From assembly GCA_039704465.1 (NCBI GenBank), contig JASFAU010000018.1:310001-374000 (forward strand): a stretch of 64,000 bases of DNA, read 5' to 3'. The translations under genes and the position numbers were made by a program. The DNA is from Plasmodiophora brassicae (taxonomy: Eukaryota; Endomyxa; Phytomyxea; Plasmodiophorida; Plasmodiophoridae). Positions 10,821 to 23,006 of the stretch are shown here, in pieces. The notes under the pieces are model-generated. The model was not told the DNA's origin and did no database searches. It worked only from the letters and a program-made list of their open reading frames with translations. How positions within the stretch are numbered: position 1 is the stretch's first letter; each line of letters opens with the position of its first letter.

Positions 10821-12656
10821 CTAGTTGCCGAAGAACGGCGCCTTACGAAGGATCGACGCCCAGTACGACGGTTTCTGGTGTTTGTTGGCCTTGCCCATGC
10901 TGGTCGGTGGCGTCCCGCTTGTGATGTCGGCGCAATGTGACGGCGACGCGACCATGGCGCCCCCGACAGGCGTCTTTGGCAGTCCAGTGCTGGCCAGGCG
11001 CGTACAGAACCCGCCGTCGACGCTCGGCCAGGACGGCTTGCACTTCATCCACTTCAGGTTGCGCACCTCGTCCGGCTGGTACGACTCGTCGTACTGCATC
11101 TTGTACAGCACGCTGGCGTCGATCGTCTCGCCCAGCAGCCTGTACCGGTCGGTACGGTGCGTGATCTCGCCGCCGACGGTCCGCTTCCCCCATCCCTACA
11201 CGTGCGAAACGTCATTGGGCGGGGGACGTCCGCTGAAGGCGCGGGTCCCCGACTGACACTCTTGCTACCAAAGTATTTGCTGAACATCTCGTCGGCTTTC
11301 CATATGGTGTCCTCGAAGAGGTTATCCGCGTCCTTGAGCTCGTCCCGCACGGGACAGTCGCAGCAGTCGGCGCCGGTCAGCGGAGTGATCTTCACGAAGT
11401 CCAGGCCGGCTGTGATGGCGCCCTGCATGATCCAGTGCAGGGGGAACTGAAACGACACAGCATCAGGTTGGGGGCGGCGATCAGCGCCATGGCCCATGGT
11501 CGAGACCTGCGGAAGGTAGTCGTAATCGTACCCGCCCCCGACGTTGGAGTGGTTCCCGCAGAACCATCGCTGCTCGAAATCGAACGAATCGTCCTGGCAT
11601 TGGCCGTCCGCCTTCATCACCCAGACGTCGGGGACGAATTTCTGTACGAGAGCCGGAATCAGGTATGACAGTCGCCGAAGTGAGGGGTCCCCGGGAGAGC
11701 CAGTACGTTTCGTCGCTCATCGATCGCCAGGGCGTGCCTCCCTTTGACGACGCTCTTGCTTGGGTACAACCTGAAGTGCCCTTTGCTTTTGTAGACGATG
11801 GCGCCGACCGTATCAAAGATCCCTGACGGCGACGCTGAGGACGAGGACACAGCAGACAGGCGCGCTGGCTGGCATCGTCCTGACCCATGTACTTGACGCG
11901 GGTCACGTTCGAATAGTTCCTGAGGTTCTCCGCCACGAAGCGCTCGTCGTACTCCATCTTCTTCAGGTCCTCCTCGTCTTTGCCGAAATAGTCGGTGACC
12001 TTCCGCGCCGGGTCGCCGAAGTTGGTGACCTTGTACAGGAGCTCGGGCGTAATCGGGGCGTGCCTCGCCAGGATCCCTAGCTGGGCAATTCCGCTCAGCC
12101 CAGCCTGGCATTCCGTCTCCCCATTTGCGTCATCGAACCTCGCTGATCATATCAGCCAGTTCCAGGCAGATGTAGGCGCCTCGCGAGAACCCAAACATCT
12201 ACAGTGAGGCATGACTATCGAAGCAATGGACGGTGATGGCGGTCCACTGACGAAGACGTCGTCGCCGTCGTTGTAGATGGCTGCCAGGTCCCTGTACGCT
12301 TTCAGGATGTAGTCCTCGATGTTGGCGCCGAGAGCGGCATCGCCGACGTGGGCAATGTCGGTATAATTGTTCGCCCTAGCCCCCACGCCGCGCTCGTAGA
12401 TGACAACCTGTTTGATACCGTCCTTGCCTCGCTTCGGGATCATGTTCGAGATTCTCCACACTGCCACGGCGCGCCGTCAGGAGCCCGTATAAAGTGTTCA
12501 GGTACCCCCGGCGTCATCACCATTCGTATTGGTGTGCTCCGCGTTCCAGGTCCCATCGACGCACAGGACGATGCGCTTCTTCGGCTTCGCTCCCAGCGTG
12601 ATCGTCGCTTCCCCATCATCTGGGACATTCAAATTCGGCGGCATCCCTGCCGGCAT
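10821..12656 (-). CDS. DUF2235 alpha/beta hydrolase, copy B
   Basis: Paralogue of copy A immediately upstream on the same strand. It starts at 12656 with a short polar leader and then RIVLCVDGTWN, closer to the family consensus than copy A. Exons show TNTN/VWRISNMIP across the first intron, FMFGFSRGAY (nucleophile), a catalytic-Asp region near FDTVGAIVYKSKGHFRLYP, and QRWFCGNHSNVGGGY (catalytic His). ADCCDCPVRDEL and the C-terminal GKANKHQKPSYWASILRK are shared with copy A. All three catalytic positions are present, so both copies look functional. Introns fall at the same codons in both genes, so the duplication happened after intron gain. The junction around 11840-11890 is irregular and may hold an extra short exon. 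Confidence 0.82.
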
Positions 12657-12960
12657 GGGTGGCCACTTTAGCCGTGGACAAGGTACCGCGCTTGGATCGC
12701 GATTCGGTCCATTGCCCCCCTACCTGGCGAACGGTATGGACGCCTGAGTCCTCATCTGTGACGCGACCAGCCGCAGTCCTATTCGTATTCACAGAGCGCT
12801 TGCGTTGACCAATTCATGATAGAGGGACACTGTGACAGTTGGCGGCATCAAGGGGGTGATCTGGTGCCACTGTGGTGGGACCAGTGACAGAGTCGTGTGG
12901 AGAGTTGGGATTGGACAAGACGGCACACACCACCTCAAAACGTGGACAGGCAGGTCCACG

Positions 12961-15950
12961 ATGTCGACATTGGCGTTGTTCTTGCTGCTTTCGCTGGCGG
13001 GAGGTGTCGCCTCCGGCACGAGCGTCTGGCAGCGCCCAAAGTGCTTCAACGCGACCGATCTCGCCAGCCTGAACCTGCCTCTGGTCGCACCTCAGCGCGA
13101 TCCCGACCTAGCCCCGATCGTCGTCGAGGAGAACAACTGGTCGTCCCAGCTGCTGGCCTCGATGGTCGGCGAAGTGATCCTGTCTGAAGTCCTCGGCTAC
13201 GAGGTGGCCACCAAAACCAACGACGACTACGTCATGCTCGCCTACGAGACATGCGGTTCGCGAATCGCATCCTTTTCGGGGCCGTACTCTGACCTCGTGC
13301 CAAACAGCTCGGGGCATTTCTGACTTGAACTTCGAGGTCTGGAGTGTCTCGGAAGCCGATGCCTACGATCATTGGATCGTCAAGCTCGGTTGGTCATCAA
13401 AAGACTCATCTGGGTGAGGCGCCCTCGTAATCGATCTCGTAGGCCAATGCATCGACACGGGAGCAGTCGGTTACGCAGGCAGCAACGTGCTGGCCATCCC
13501 CAAGTACCTGAGCGACGCATACCCGAACGACTATCTGGACGTCGGCGAACTGTACGGTACCATGCAGGTCAGGGGCGGTATACGTGTGTCGCCTGCCTGC
13601 CGATCGTCCGATGACGCTGCTCGTTCTTTCAGTCTGCACGACACTTTGATCGGTCGGGCACAACGCCGGAATCGATGTTGCCGTTCCGCGAACGTCAGTT
13701 CGTGCCCGAGTGGTGCGCGCTGGAGACATCACCGCCCAATTCTCAGCACCTCCTGTCAGAGAGATCGTGGACGGGTGTCGCCCATTCGGGAACTCACACT
13801 GCCGTTTGACAGGAACCAGGAGCCGTACTTCAAATTCCAGGTCAATGTCACGAAATTCTCGCCGTACTGCTTCGAGCTGATCACTATCGACCCGAACTGG
13901 AACCGCAACGTTCTGCCCAGCCTGGTACGCAACAACCGCTTGAACATCACCATCCCGTACGTCGGCATCTACAATTACTTTACCATCACCATGTCGAAGT
14001 TCGCCGCTAAAAAACCTGTCCTCGCCTACTCCTGGTACGTCCTATTCCGTATCGTCACCAGCGGATTCTCATCCGTAGGTGCCCCCAGGTACCCGACCGT
14101 GTTCTGGAGCATCGCCGACATGGTCCGGGTGCGCTTCAAAGAATATACATCGTACTGCTACAGGAATTACACTGTCACGACGTCGACCGCGGATGTAAAC
14201 GGGTACTCGTCGGTCGACTGCGGTACTGTCCCGATCAAATAATCACACACGAACGAGCAAACCCCTCACACACGTTGCCCACTCCAGACTACCCTCAGGA
14301 CTCGTTACGAAAGCTGTCCAGTCTACGCCTAAGGCAGGACCCGCGCCTGGCCGATGCGGTCGTGTTCGCCCGGCAGTTCACGCTGACCGACGACAACATC
14401 AACAGTTAGGAAGGAACCATCGCCGGTCTCACAATGGTTGACCAACCGCGTTGCCTAGAGATGTTAAGCACGGTGGACGAGACTCTGTCCGGTGGCCAGT
14501 ACATGGGCAGCGTGTTCAACTCAGCGTGCAAGTGGATGAAGCAGAACGTCAAGACGTGGTCGTTATGGATTCAAATCACGCCGCCCGCGCCCGGTCGCGT
14601 TCTGATCACGCTCAGCGCGTCGACCAGGACAATGGTCACAGCAGTCGTCGTCGTCTCTATCGTTATCGTCTTCATCCTGCAGGTGTTCCTGTTCGTCAAA
14701 CGATACGACCCGGTCGTCAGCAGTGCCGACCACCAACTCTGCCAGCTCATGCTGACGGGCACCTACTTTGGCTTCGCCGGCGTGCTCACGCTGATCTCCG
14801 ACCAGACCTACTCCTGCCTGCTGACGCCCTGGCTCCTCGCCATGTCATTCGCGCTCGTTTTCGGCATCATGATCGTACGGACGGTTGTTATTCAGGGCGC
14901 ACTGGAACCGACTGGCCCATGCAAGCCTGGCCCGCACAGTCGCGCACAACCAAAAGTGCGAATCCCGTGACTGCGCATCACAAAAGTGCGACAGTGCGCG
15001 GGCCAGCTATTGCTGGGCCAGACGGTGTCCCGGCGCCCCTCATTGCGATTGATTAGCTGACACACCGGTGCAGGCCAAGACGCAACGCCTCTGGCTCATC
15101 TTCGGGGAGACGACACTGGTGATCAAGGTGATCACCAACCGGCAGATCGTGTTCCGTGTGGCCATGTACGTCGTGTTCGAGACGGCGATCATTGTCGCCT
15201 GGGCGATCGCCGGCCGTCCGGTCATGGAACGCACGGCCCTGTCGGGCCTGAACGACTCCATGCAATGCGTCTCGGCGAACAGCGGCGTTTTCCTCGTCCT
15301 GCTGATCGGCCCGAACGCGGCCATCTTGGTGTATGGCGCCTACCTCGCCAACCAATGTCGAAAGATCCCAGAGAACTACAGTAAGCGGGCGGGAGGCGTC
15401 ACGCCAGCGGCCGGTCTATGAACAGTGAACGCTAGATGAATCGTCGTACATGGCCGCCGCCCTCTACACGACCACGTTGTTCTTCATCATCATCATCGCT
15501 GTACAATCCGTCGAGTCCAACACAGTCGACGCGCGATATGTAGGACGATGGGAACACACATGCGCTGGTGTTCTTTGACGGAGGCAACAGGGGTTCATGG
15601 GCGTGTGCATAACGGCATCGCTGGTGCTGTGCCAGGCGATCATGTTCGTACCGAAGATGTACGGTGTGATGCACAAGGCGGAGGGCGAGAGCCTGGGCAG
15701 CACGACGAAGGTGGTGCCTGCGACGCACGCGCCGATAACGAAGGCGACGGCGTCAACGACGATCGAGCGGGTCACCGAGCAGATCGTCGTCCAGCTGAAA
15801 GCGCTGGAGGAGGTCAAGGACCGCGATGTCGCCCTGCAGCGCGTCCTGAAATGGGCGGAACGCACCGGAACGACAACGACGCACGTGACGATGAACACGC
15901 AGACACCACACGGGCCACCTGCCACTGGCGCCTCCACCACCGACCCATGA
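12961..15950 (+). CDS. Class C GPCR with OpuAC-type solute-binding ectodomain
   Basis: Predicted GABA-B-like receptor whose ligand domain resembles bacterial glycine-betaine/quaternary-amine binding proteins. Eleven exons (12961-13255, 13308-13388, 13443-13567, 13633-13701, 13760-14034, 14089-14222, 14288-14404, 14459-14883, 15074-15380, 15436-15539, 15591-15950) sum to 2292 nt, 763 residues. Residues 1-20 are a signal peptide. The binding domain shows WSSQLLASMVGEVILSEVLG, a DLNFEVW strand, KKPVLAYSWYP and the C-terminal SACKWMKQNVKTWSLW helix typical of OpuAC proteins. The 7TM_3 domain follows, with YNESSYMAAALYTTTLFF and FVPKMYG near helices 6-7, both class C hallmarks. The tail contains a coiled coil (IERVTEQIVVQLKALEEVKDRD), as in GABA-B dimers. 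The intron at 14884-15073 (190 nt) is the longest and could hide a small exon. Start chosen at the ATG opening the signal peptide. Confidence 0.85.
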
Positions 15951-16030
15951 GGAGCACCGTGTTTCCACCCTGTTTCAGTGATGCCGTTTCTGTTTTCTTT
16001 GTGCATTGAATAAACGGCTGATGCTTGGCG

Positions 16031-17556
16031 TTATAATTGTTTCAGCGCACTGGTCAAGATGGCGTCCTTGACGTCGTCGAACACCTTCCGGACGTTGTCA
16101 CTGTCGATCGCCGTTGTAAAGTGCACCTGCGTTACTGGTTGGGACACTGCTAAACCTTGCCCGGCTGCAGACGAACCTTCAGCATACGGCCAGGGCGGCC
16201 AATGGCCTTGAACGCGTCCTCCGCAACCGTCATGAACCGTTTCTTCAGGTATTTCCCCGCCGAACTATAGCCGCCATCCCCGAAATAGTCGTCAAAGTGG
16301 TCTGCGAACGGCACCGTCTTCAGCTTCTGCTGGAACAGGTCTGTTCGGCCCGCAGCGGAACAAATCAGTCTGGGCGCAAGAGGATACTCGGGGCCGACCC
16401 CGACCGCATTTGTTCAGGAAGAGGATGACGGCGGCATTCGCCAGCATCGGTTCGGCGCAGACCTGCCCGAACACTTGCAGGGAATCAGCGATCCGGTCGG
16501 TGACGTCATCCTGCATCGGCGATCAACTCCATGGCTATGCGGGCGGCCGGTTCGCTGACCTCGAAGCACTTGGAGCCGTAGTCGGATATGGCGGTGACGA
16601 ATATGACAGCGGTTGCACCCTCGAACATGCCGGCCCTGCACGAGCGTCCCTCAACGGATGACAGCCGTTGTACGCACCGGTGAGCGATACCATTTCCTTC
16701 TCTCGTTGCGCTGCCCGCCGACGTCGACCATTCGTAAAGGGCCTGTTGTCGGCAATCAGCGAACAGTGAATTCCATTCGTCCCGCAGCGACGCGTACCCA
16801 TGTTGCTGAACGTCAGCAGTTGATCCACGACCCCAGAGGTTCGCACCCGGACGCGAATCAGGTCCTCGCTGGTCGGGAGCCAACCATCCTGTACCCACCG
16901 TCACGTTATCATTATCAGCCCATTCGCCCTGAGCGCTGCAACCTGGGCAACAATCCGGATCTTGTCCAGGAAGTAATGCGCTCCATCGGACAGATGGTAA
17001 AGATGCCTCACGTTGTACACCTGCGGTGGCTCAGACGAGCACGCCCACCATCACCACCACCACCCCAAATCGTCCTTACTCGTCGCACGGCCGGGTCGGC
17101 CCACATCAGCTCGATCAAGTCGACGAGCTGGTCCAATGTTTTCCCGTCGGCGCTGGCCCCGATCGTGTCAATCGCCGATTTCACGTCGTCCGGGAACGCG
17201 ACGTCTCCGCCGACCTGGCTAAGCACGGCAGGCGACCGGGCCGCGCCCGCCAACGTGACCACGTCCTTCTGGATCGCCGTCCGGATCATGACGCGCGCCT
17301 CCATCAGCTCGGCTTCCGAGTACCCGACCCCATGCAGCAGTCGCATCTGCTTGAAGATGGTGGACTATCGACGACGATTACGCCCATACGGACGGCACAG
17401 CACTCCTGGACGCACCTTGCCGGATTCGCCGGTCCCCAGCAGAAGGCACTGCGGTGCAGGTGGATTGGCCCGCTCGCTAACCAGGACCTTGTTGATAGCC
17501 AGCGACGCCTGCACCTCCTGCGGGTCGCTAGGCCGGGCTCCCGCACAGCACGCCAT
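16031..17556 (-). CDS. Heterotrimeric G-protein alpha subunit 1
   Basis: GTP-binding signal transducer acting at the inner plasma membrane. Nine exons (17556-17416, 17364-17080, 17020-16943, 16888-16798, 16742-16691, 16635-16560, 16510-16405, 16340-16177, 16126-16031) give 362 residues. G1 P-loop GTGESGK/ST is split by an intron between Lys and Ser; the switch I arginine is in RVRVRTSG; switch II DVGGQRNERRKW is intact; G4 reads NKCD in place of NKKD; the G5 TCAT motif reads TTAI. The N terminus is MACCAG: no Gly2 for myristoylation but a Cys pair as in animal Gq, so palmitoylation is likely. The canonical IHCFE after switch II is replaced by AGMFE. It ends ALKQL. Exon borders match those of G-alpha gene 2 at 23007-24546, so the two are duplicates. 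Confidence 0.93.
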
Positions 17557-17675
17557 CTTCGAGGATGGATCTGATCGTGCCCCAACCGTACCCCGGGCGA
17601 CGGTCTTCTATCCACGTCGATTGTTTCCCTAACACAGGCGAATAATCTATTACTAGAACAGGTACGATGCCGTTT

Positions 17676-18999
17676 CTACTGCTGATGTTTCGGCGGGAAC
17701 AATTGCGGGGCGGCCGACGACGACGAATGCGATCGTTGCATGGTGAGCGGCGGGGACGAATCGTGCGCTAGGACGGCGGTCGTCGACGACTTCTGGAACC
17801 CGGTGAACACCGTCGACGACGTCGTCGACAACATGGATTTGAACCTGGGCGCCGGCCGCAGCTCGCTGAGGCCGTGCGCGAACCGGCACTTGTGCTCGTA
17901 CGGGCACGTCCCGAACTGCGAGTACGTCCTGCAGATCGCCGTCTTGAACAGCTGCGGGTTGCACACGTTCTTCTTCGGCACCTGCTGCTGCTGCTGCTGT
18001 GGGTCCGCGGACCCGTGGTCCACCGTCACCGTTATCGGCGGCGTCGTCGCCGCACCCATGTTCTCGATCGTCGGCACCTGGTGCGTGGATATCGAGCGGA
18101 TCGCCGTCGGCACCTGTATGAGTCGATCAGTGGGGGCTGCATCGCCCACGGAGTGCGCCCCCTACCGCGAACGTCGGCTGCGACGGGGCGTTCGTGTCCG
18201 GCGGCAGGACGATCGGGTCGGTGGGCGCCCGCAGCTCCTCGATGCCGTGCGCGAACTGGCATTGGTTGCCGTAGTCGCAGTGGCCGATCTGCTGGAACTG
18301 CCGGCACAGCTCCGTCTTGTACGTGCGGCGATCGCGAATGAACGTCGACCGCCGCGGCAGGTGCTCCTTGCTGTTGCTGTTCGTCGGTGCCGGCGCGGCT
18401 CCGGACGCCCTCGACACGATCACCTGGACGTTGGACGACTTCTTTCGCAGCTGCTGCATGCCATGCGCGAACTGGCAATTGTCGCCGTACGGGCAGACGC
18501 CGATCGTGGTGAACGTTCGGCACAGCTCGGTGTGGTACAGCGCGCGATTGCTGGATGGCGACCTCGCCGACGGCGCCTGCTGCTGCTGCTTGAACGGGTC
18601 GTAGGTCATTGCCGGTTTCCCGCTGTTGAACACGTTGTTGCCCCAGCGGGCAGCGGCGGCTTTGTCCAGGTCCGGGTGGTTGAAGCTGGCGCTTCGCGGC
18701 TTGGACGACGGGAACGCTTGCGTCGCTTCGGGTTGTAGGAACCGTGACGCGGAGCCGTCGAACGTGAACGTGGGCGTCGCCTGCCCGTCGACCTGGTTGG
18801 ACGATGCGCGTCGAAGTTCGCCGTAGCCGTGCGCGAACGAGCACTGGCTGCCGTATTCGCAGGCGCCGTTCGTCATGAACGACCGGCACAGGGCCGTCTT
18901 GAAACGGCGCGGGTAGACGAGCGCCTTGCGCTGCGGTTCCGCACCGGCCATCAGTGGCGTGCTTGCCGATTCAATAGAGGGCGGCGCCTGCAATGGCAT
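17676..18999 (-). CDS. Tristetraprolin-type CCCH zinc-finger protein with four fingers
   Basis: RNA-binding protein predicted to bind AU-rich elements and promote mRNA decay. Exon 1 is 18999-18166, exon 2 is 18113-17676, with an intron of 52 nt. Four fingers of the C-x8-C-x5-C-x3-H class each follow a lead-in of the (Y/F)KT(E/A)LC type: FKTALC...[15 protein letters not shown]...[15 protein letters not shown]...FAHGIEELR and, in exon 2, FKTAIC...FAHGLSELR. Animal TTP proteins have two fingers 18 residues apart; here four are separated by long Gln/Ser/Pro-rich linkers. I chose the Met at 18999 (MPLQAPP) because the upstream in-frame extension is Cys/Val-rich and unlike the rest; an upstream start at 19086 is possible. 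Confidence 0.9.
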
Positions 19000-19250
19000 C
19001 GCTAACGAATGATGCGAGACGACGACGCTGGCCGCACACTGTTCAACTAACCGCCTGATGGCAAACACACACAAACACACACGCAAACGACAGACTCAAA
19101 CGACGAAACTGGATGACGCCCGCGGGGGGCGTGACACGACCCGAGGCGCTGGTCAGACGGCACGCGCCGCTCATCGAATCGCATCCTGTCCTGGGACGCT
19201 GCACACGACGGCTCGAATCCGGATTGATCCCATAACGCCAGGTCCGATTA
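19000..19250. other. Intergenic, no gene seen
   Basis: Short region between the CCCH gene start and the RPC7 stop, with CA-rich (ACACACAAACAC) sequence near 19062-19090. Nothing else supported. Confidence 0.4.
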
Positions 19251-20055
19251 TTACAAATACCCGCCGGGTTCTTCGTCCTCGCGGAAAGCGCCGCCGTCGT
19301 CCTCGGCCTCGTCGAAGTAGTAAGCGGCCGTGTAGTCGTCGTTGTCGAATTCGTCCTCGGCCGGTTCGCCTTCCTGCTCCTCCAGCGCGGACCCGCTCGC
19401 ATCGGACGCGTTGCCTTCGTCGTCGACAGCGCCCGCTGTTCGAAGAACCGATTTAACGTGCCCGCCGAGCGGCTAAACAGCGTCCCCCGTACCTTGCCGG
19501 AAGGCGTTCTCTAGCGCCTGTAGGCCTGACCCTGTCTCCCGCCTGCGTTTGAACGTTCCGGCGAGTTCTGGCGGGAAGAACTGGGAGCCAACGTATGCCG
19601 CCGGGCGTACGTCCTCAGCTGACATCTCGAGGTACCCGTCAATCTCTGCCATACGCAACGCATCAGCGCCGGTTCGCTGGTGCCGGATGGGCACGTTACG
19701 TTTGGCACCCGACGGCCGGTGTGCGGGTCGGATGTAGTACGCGGATGAAAGCGCACGCCTCCTCAGCATGGACGCCTTGCCGATCAGGCGGCGGTCGTAA
19801 GCGGAAACCGGCAACGGCATCGGCAGGTTGGATATGCCAGGGTACAGAGGCGGGGCCTCGGTTAGAACTCTACGCGGCCACGAAGACGATCAGGACGGCA
19901 GTAATAATAATGCGAGCAGGAAGGAAAACGGTGCCGGACCTGACGACATTAGATTCGGCTTCGGTCTCGGCATCGACACCCTGGACCCGGACGCTGGGCG
20001 TGTTACCGCCACCGCGGCCACCGCCGCCCCGGCCTCGGCCCCGGCCGCGCTGCAT
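19251..20055 (-). CDS. RNA polymerase III subunit RPC7/Rpc31-like
   Basis: Subunit of the Pol III RPC3-RPC6-RPC7 initiation subcomplex. Three exons (20055-19940, 19869-19493, 19435-19251) total 678 nt, 225 residues, the usual length for Rpc31. The N terminus is MQRGRGRGRGGGGRGGGN, matching the Gly/Arg start of the family. The middle holds EAPPLYPG and later FFPPELAGTFKRR, the two most conserved patches. The C terminus is highly acidic and ends with DYTAAYYFDEAEDDGG, the DYxxxYFDxGED-type signature. No single patch is diagnostic alone, but their order and spacing are. A 30-nt in-frame segment (VRPAAYVGSQ) before FFPPEL has GT-AG ends but is probably too short to be an intron. Confidence 0.8.
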
Positions 20056-20423
20056 TCGGCTGTGCACGCCGCCGAGCACTGCCGTCTGGGCTGGGAACTG
20101 CACTGCACGCCACGGACTGCGTGAAGCCCCAGGGTGTATGTATGCCCATCCGGTGCTGTTGCTGATGGCTTGCTGTCGGCGTGCACACCGGAAGCAAAGC
20201 GCCTCCTGCGCTTTCTGCAAACCTTCCATGACATGCATGTATAACCTACCGCCCAGGTTTGCGAAGGTTCTGATCCGGACTCTGCTCTAGCGCCCTCGTG
20301 CCGCGACGACTGCACCCTATGTGGGGGTCGCCTCTGCATTAGAGCAGCGTCGGCGGCCAAGTGCCCGTGCGCAGGTCGGGCGATGAGCGTTCCAGCCACG
20401 ATCGAACGTGAGGACACATCCGT

Positions 20424-22456
20424 TTATACGACCATGTTGGGCAGTTGGATATTGGACATGCGAGATAGTCGTTTCGTCCTCGTGGCGGCGCGCAGGGCGG
20501 CGGTCGACGGCAACGACTCCGTCTTGACAGCCGTCGTCAGCTCGAAGAGCACGCCAGGGACCCGGTCCGCTCTGTAAGTACTCAACGCAGCGTTCAACTC
20601 CTCTTGCGACATCCGCATCTGCGTCGCAGCGGCCGACTCAGCATGGCGAAGCGGGGTCCCTGGATAGGAAACATACCTTCGTCATGAACTGGTCGACCAG
20701 CCGGAGCGCCTCCATGTCTTCCAAGGCAGCGCGATCGACGCGCAGCAGGACCCTGGCGAATCGTTCGGGGGTGATATCGACGCCATGCGGGCTGCGAACG
20801 ATCCTGGGTTATGCGGCCAATGCTCAACGTTGATTCGCAACGGTGGCGACAGGGCACAGGCGTTACCCGGCGAGGACCTGCAGGACGGCTTTCTCTGCGG
20901 GCGATAACGGCTTGGGCGCGTCGCCCGTCATGCGCTTGGCGAGCGTGTCCTGGAACATCTTGAAGTTCCTCATGCGCGCCACCCGATTCCTGTTGCGGTC
21001 CGCCTCCTCCTGCGCCCGCATCGCTCTCATGTCCCGGTACTGCCGACATCCACTTCAGATCGCACACGCACAGAGCACACACAGCGCTGCCACTAACCGA
21101 GAACCGATACTGGAAACGCTTCGACGCGGCTTCCATTCGGGATCGGGCCGACACAGAGCGCCCCGACTCGAACCTGTTGGGCATCAGGGTCGAACGCGCA
21201 CCCAAATCCCAACCTCCTCCTACTGCTTGATCAAGCCGCGCAGCTCAGCGCCTAACTTCTCCTTGACACGATCGAACTTGGCGCGCGTCTTCTGCAGCTG
21301 AAAACGGTACCCAGTCACAACACGCCCGTCATCGTTGCTCGGTCGTGGCAGCCGTACCGATTCCGCATCGGCTCCCCTCCGCTTCTTCTTCGCGATCGCC
21401 GGGCTCCCGTCAGCATTGGCCGGGCTTTGCGGGGCAGCCGAGCTCTTCTGACGCAATGCATCGCATTAAGGGTCTGTTTCGCACAGGTGGGTGGTACGCT
21501 GGTGGACCTGCGACGATTCCGTCGCCGGCTGTTTCGGCGGCTTGTCGTCCTGGACGCCCGTCGGAGCACGATGATGGCTTTGTGCAGCGGGGTATCGCGG
21601 CGCTTGAACCAGTTCCCGTTTCTGGGCAGCGAAGCATGAGCAACCTTGTACTGTTTTGAACCAGCGAGCGACTGACGAATAGCTTCGCAGCGGTTGTCAA
21701 CCCAGTTCGCATGAGCTCTTCGTACACTCGCTCATCCTCAGGGGTCGTCACGTCCGTATTCAAGTACAATGGGATGCTGTTCCTCTTCACTGCCACGACT
21801 TTCGACACCGATCGGGAGTGCCCCCGACCATGGCTCTGTTGACGTGCGCGTTAGCGTTGAGCCGAACGACTCCTCAATGTAACTGGTTACTTACTGTTGT
21901 AGCGGAAGCCGCCAGCTTTGATGGAGAGCGTGCATGCGCGACCTCTGTTGGGGGCGGTACGTATCCCTCCAGGTCGACGTCCAGTGGCTCACGGATCTCC
22001 TTCGCGACCAGACGCCGATCGCGCTGCTGAATGGAACGCAGGAAGCTGGTCTCGGGTTTTAGCCGAAGAATGCAAGGATAACAAACGAGCAGGCCACCTT
22101 GCGCCAGCTCGCGTTGCCTGAAGAGACCGCGACGACTCCACAATAACGTCTCGAAGAGGGCGACACAGGTTCAAATTCCTTCGATTGCCCGCTGCCATCT
22201 GATCCAGGTCGAGCTTCGGGACCTTCGGACCTGTGGCTGGCCCAGGCGCGGTGCTTAACGCGCCATGGCCAGCACTTGTGCAAGCCTCTGTCAGATACAC
22301 TACGACAGTTCGAGATTGACGCACGCCCGCGCTGTACCGTGTCCCTTTGGATTCGTTGGCCTCCGCTTGCTCGGGATCATGGTCTCGGGCAGTGTCAACG
22401 ACGGCCCCGTCAGCGTCGATACGCGGCTTCCTGAACGGCGTCTTGGACGCTTTCAT
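20424..22456 (-). CDS. Unrecognised basic, coiled-coil-rich protein (multi-exon)
   Basis: A chain of minus-strand exons with coherent coding character: MKASKTPFRKPRID at 22456, a CRPLRDVIVESS segment, SFLRSIQQRDRRLVAKEIREP, a segment from 21808 reading VVAVKRNSIPLYLNTD...RVYEELMRTGL, a Lys/Arg patch KKKRRGADAESVRLPRPS, YRFQLQKTRAKFDRVKEKLG, QYRDMRAMRAQEEADRNRN, RIVRSPHGVDITPERFARVLL and a C-terminal MSQEELNAALSTYRAD...PNMVV. Introns are GT-AG and 40-70 nt. The basic patch suggests a nuclear localisation signal. I do not recognise the family. The region could contain two genes, one starting at 21808; the exon chain is not length-checked. Confidence 0.45.
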
Positions 22457-23006
22457 ATCCAGTGGGACGCCTGTCGAACGTGAACAATGGCATTACGTTA
22501 TTACTGTGCAATGGGCTTGCCTTACATTGCTGTATGAAACTTCGGGGACGCGGTGGCTGGAAACGCTGGGCAAGGCCAGCCGTGTCAGCATTGGGGTCGC
22601 GTTGCTTCCCAGACCGCGTGGACCGGTAGGCGGAGTACGACCGGAGCTCGACACGGGGCCGGTTCGCACCTGCGCCGGCCGGTGCGGCGGTACGAGGGTT
22701 CCCCGACTGTGACACGTCACTCCCCATTTCAGCTTCCTCGCCACATCGCCACGATTGATTGATGGTACCTGTGGGCAGGTCCGAAAATATCAAAGTCAGC
22801 ACCGAACCCATTGGGGAGCATTCATCGCATGCCGTTGTGAGCGTTGGTAACCTGAACGTTGTCCAGTACGTCGAGTACGCCCTCGTTGGGGCATCGTGTG
22901 TGCCCGTTGGTGTACGACTGAGTGCTAAACAACGTGGGACGGATCGTTGGTCGTCGGGTACAGTTCGGCCCACAGTACGAAGTGAACCACCCGTTTAGTA
23001 GTCGGG
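22457..23006. other. Divergent intergenic region upstream of G-alpha gene 2
   Basis: About 550 bp between the divergent starts of the unrecognised basic gene and G-alpha gene 2. Open frames here overlap on both strands and change frame without splice sites; I see no gene. It should contain both promoters. Confidence 0.4.

Noticed and set aside
16031..17556. G-alpha gene 1 looking broken because the P-loop and DVGGQ are in different frames
   Set aside because: Eight short introns, all at the same codons as in gene 2, restore one frame of 363 codons including the stop.
22410..22973. Minus-strand frame of 187 codons upstream of G-alpha gene 2
   Set aside because: Composition is erratic (Thr/Arg/Pro mix), it overlaps the start of another gene, and no family is recognised.
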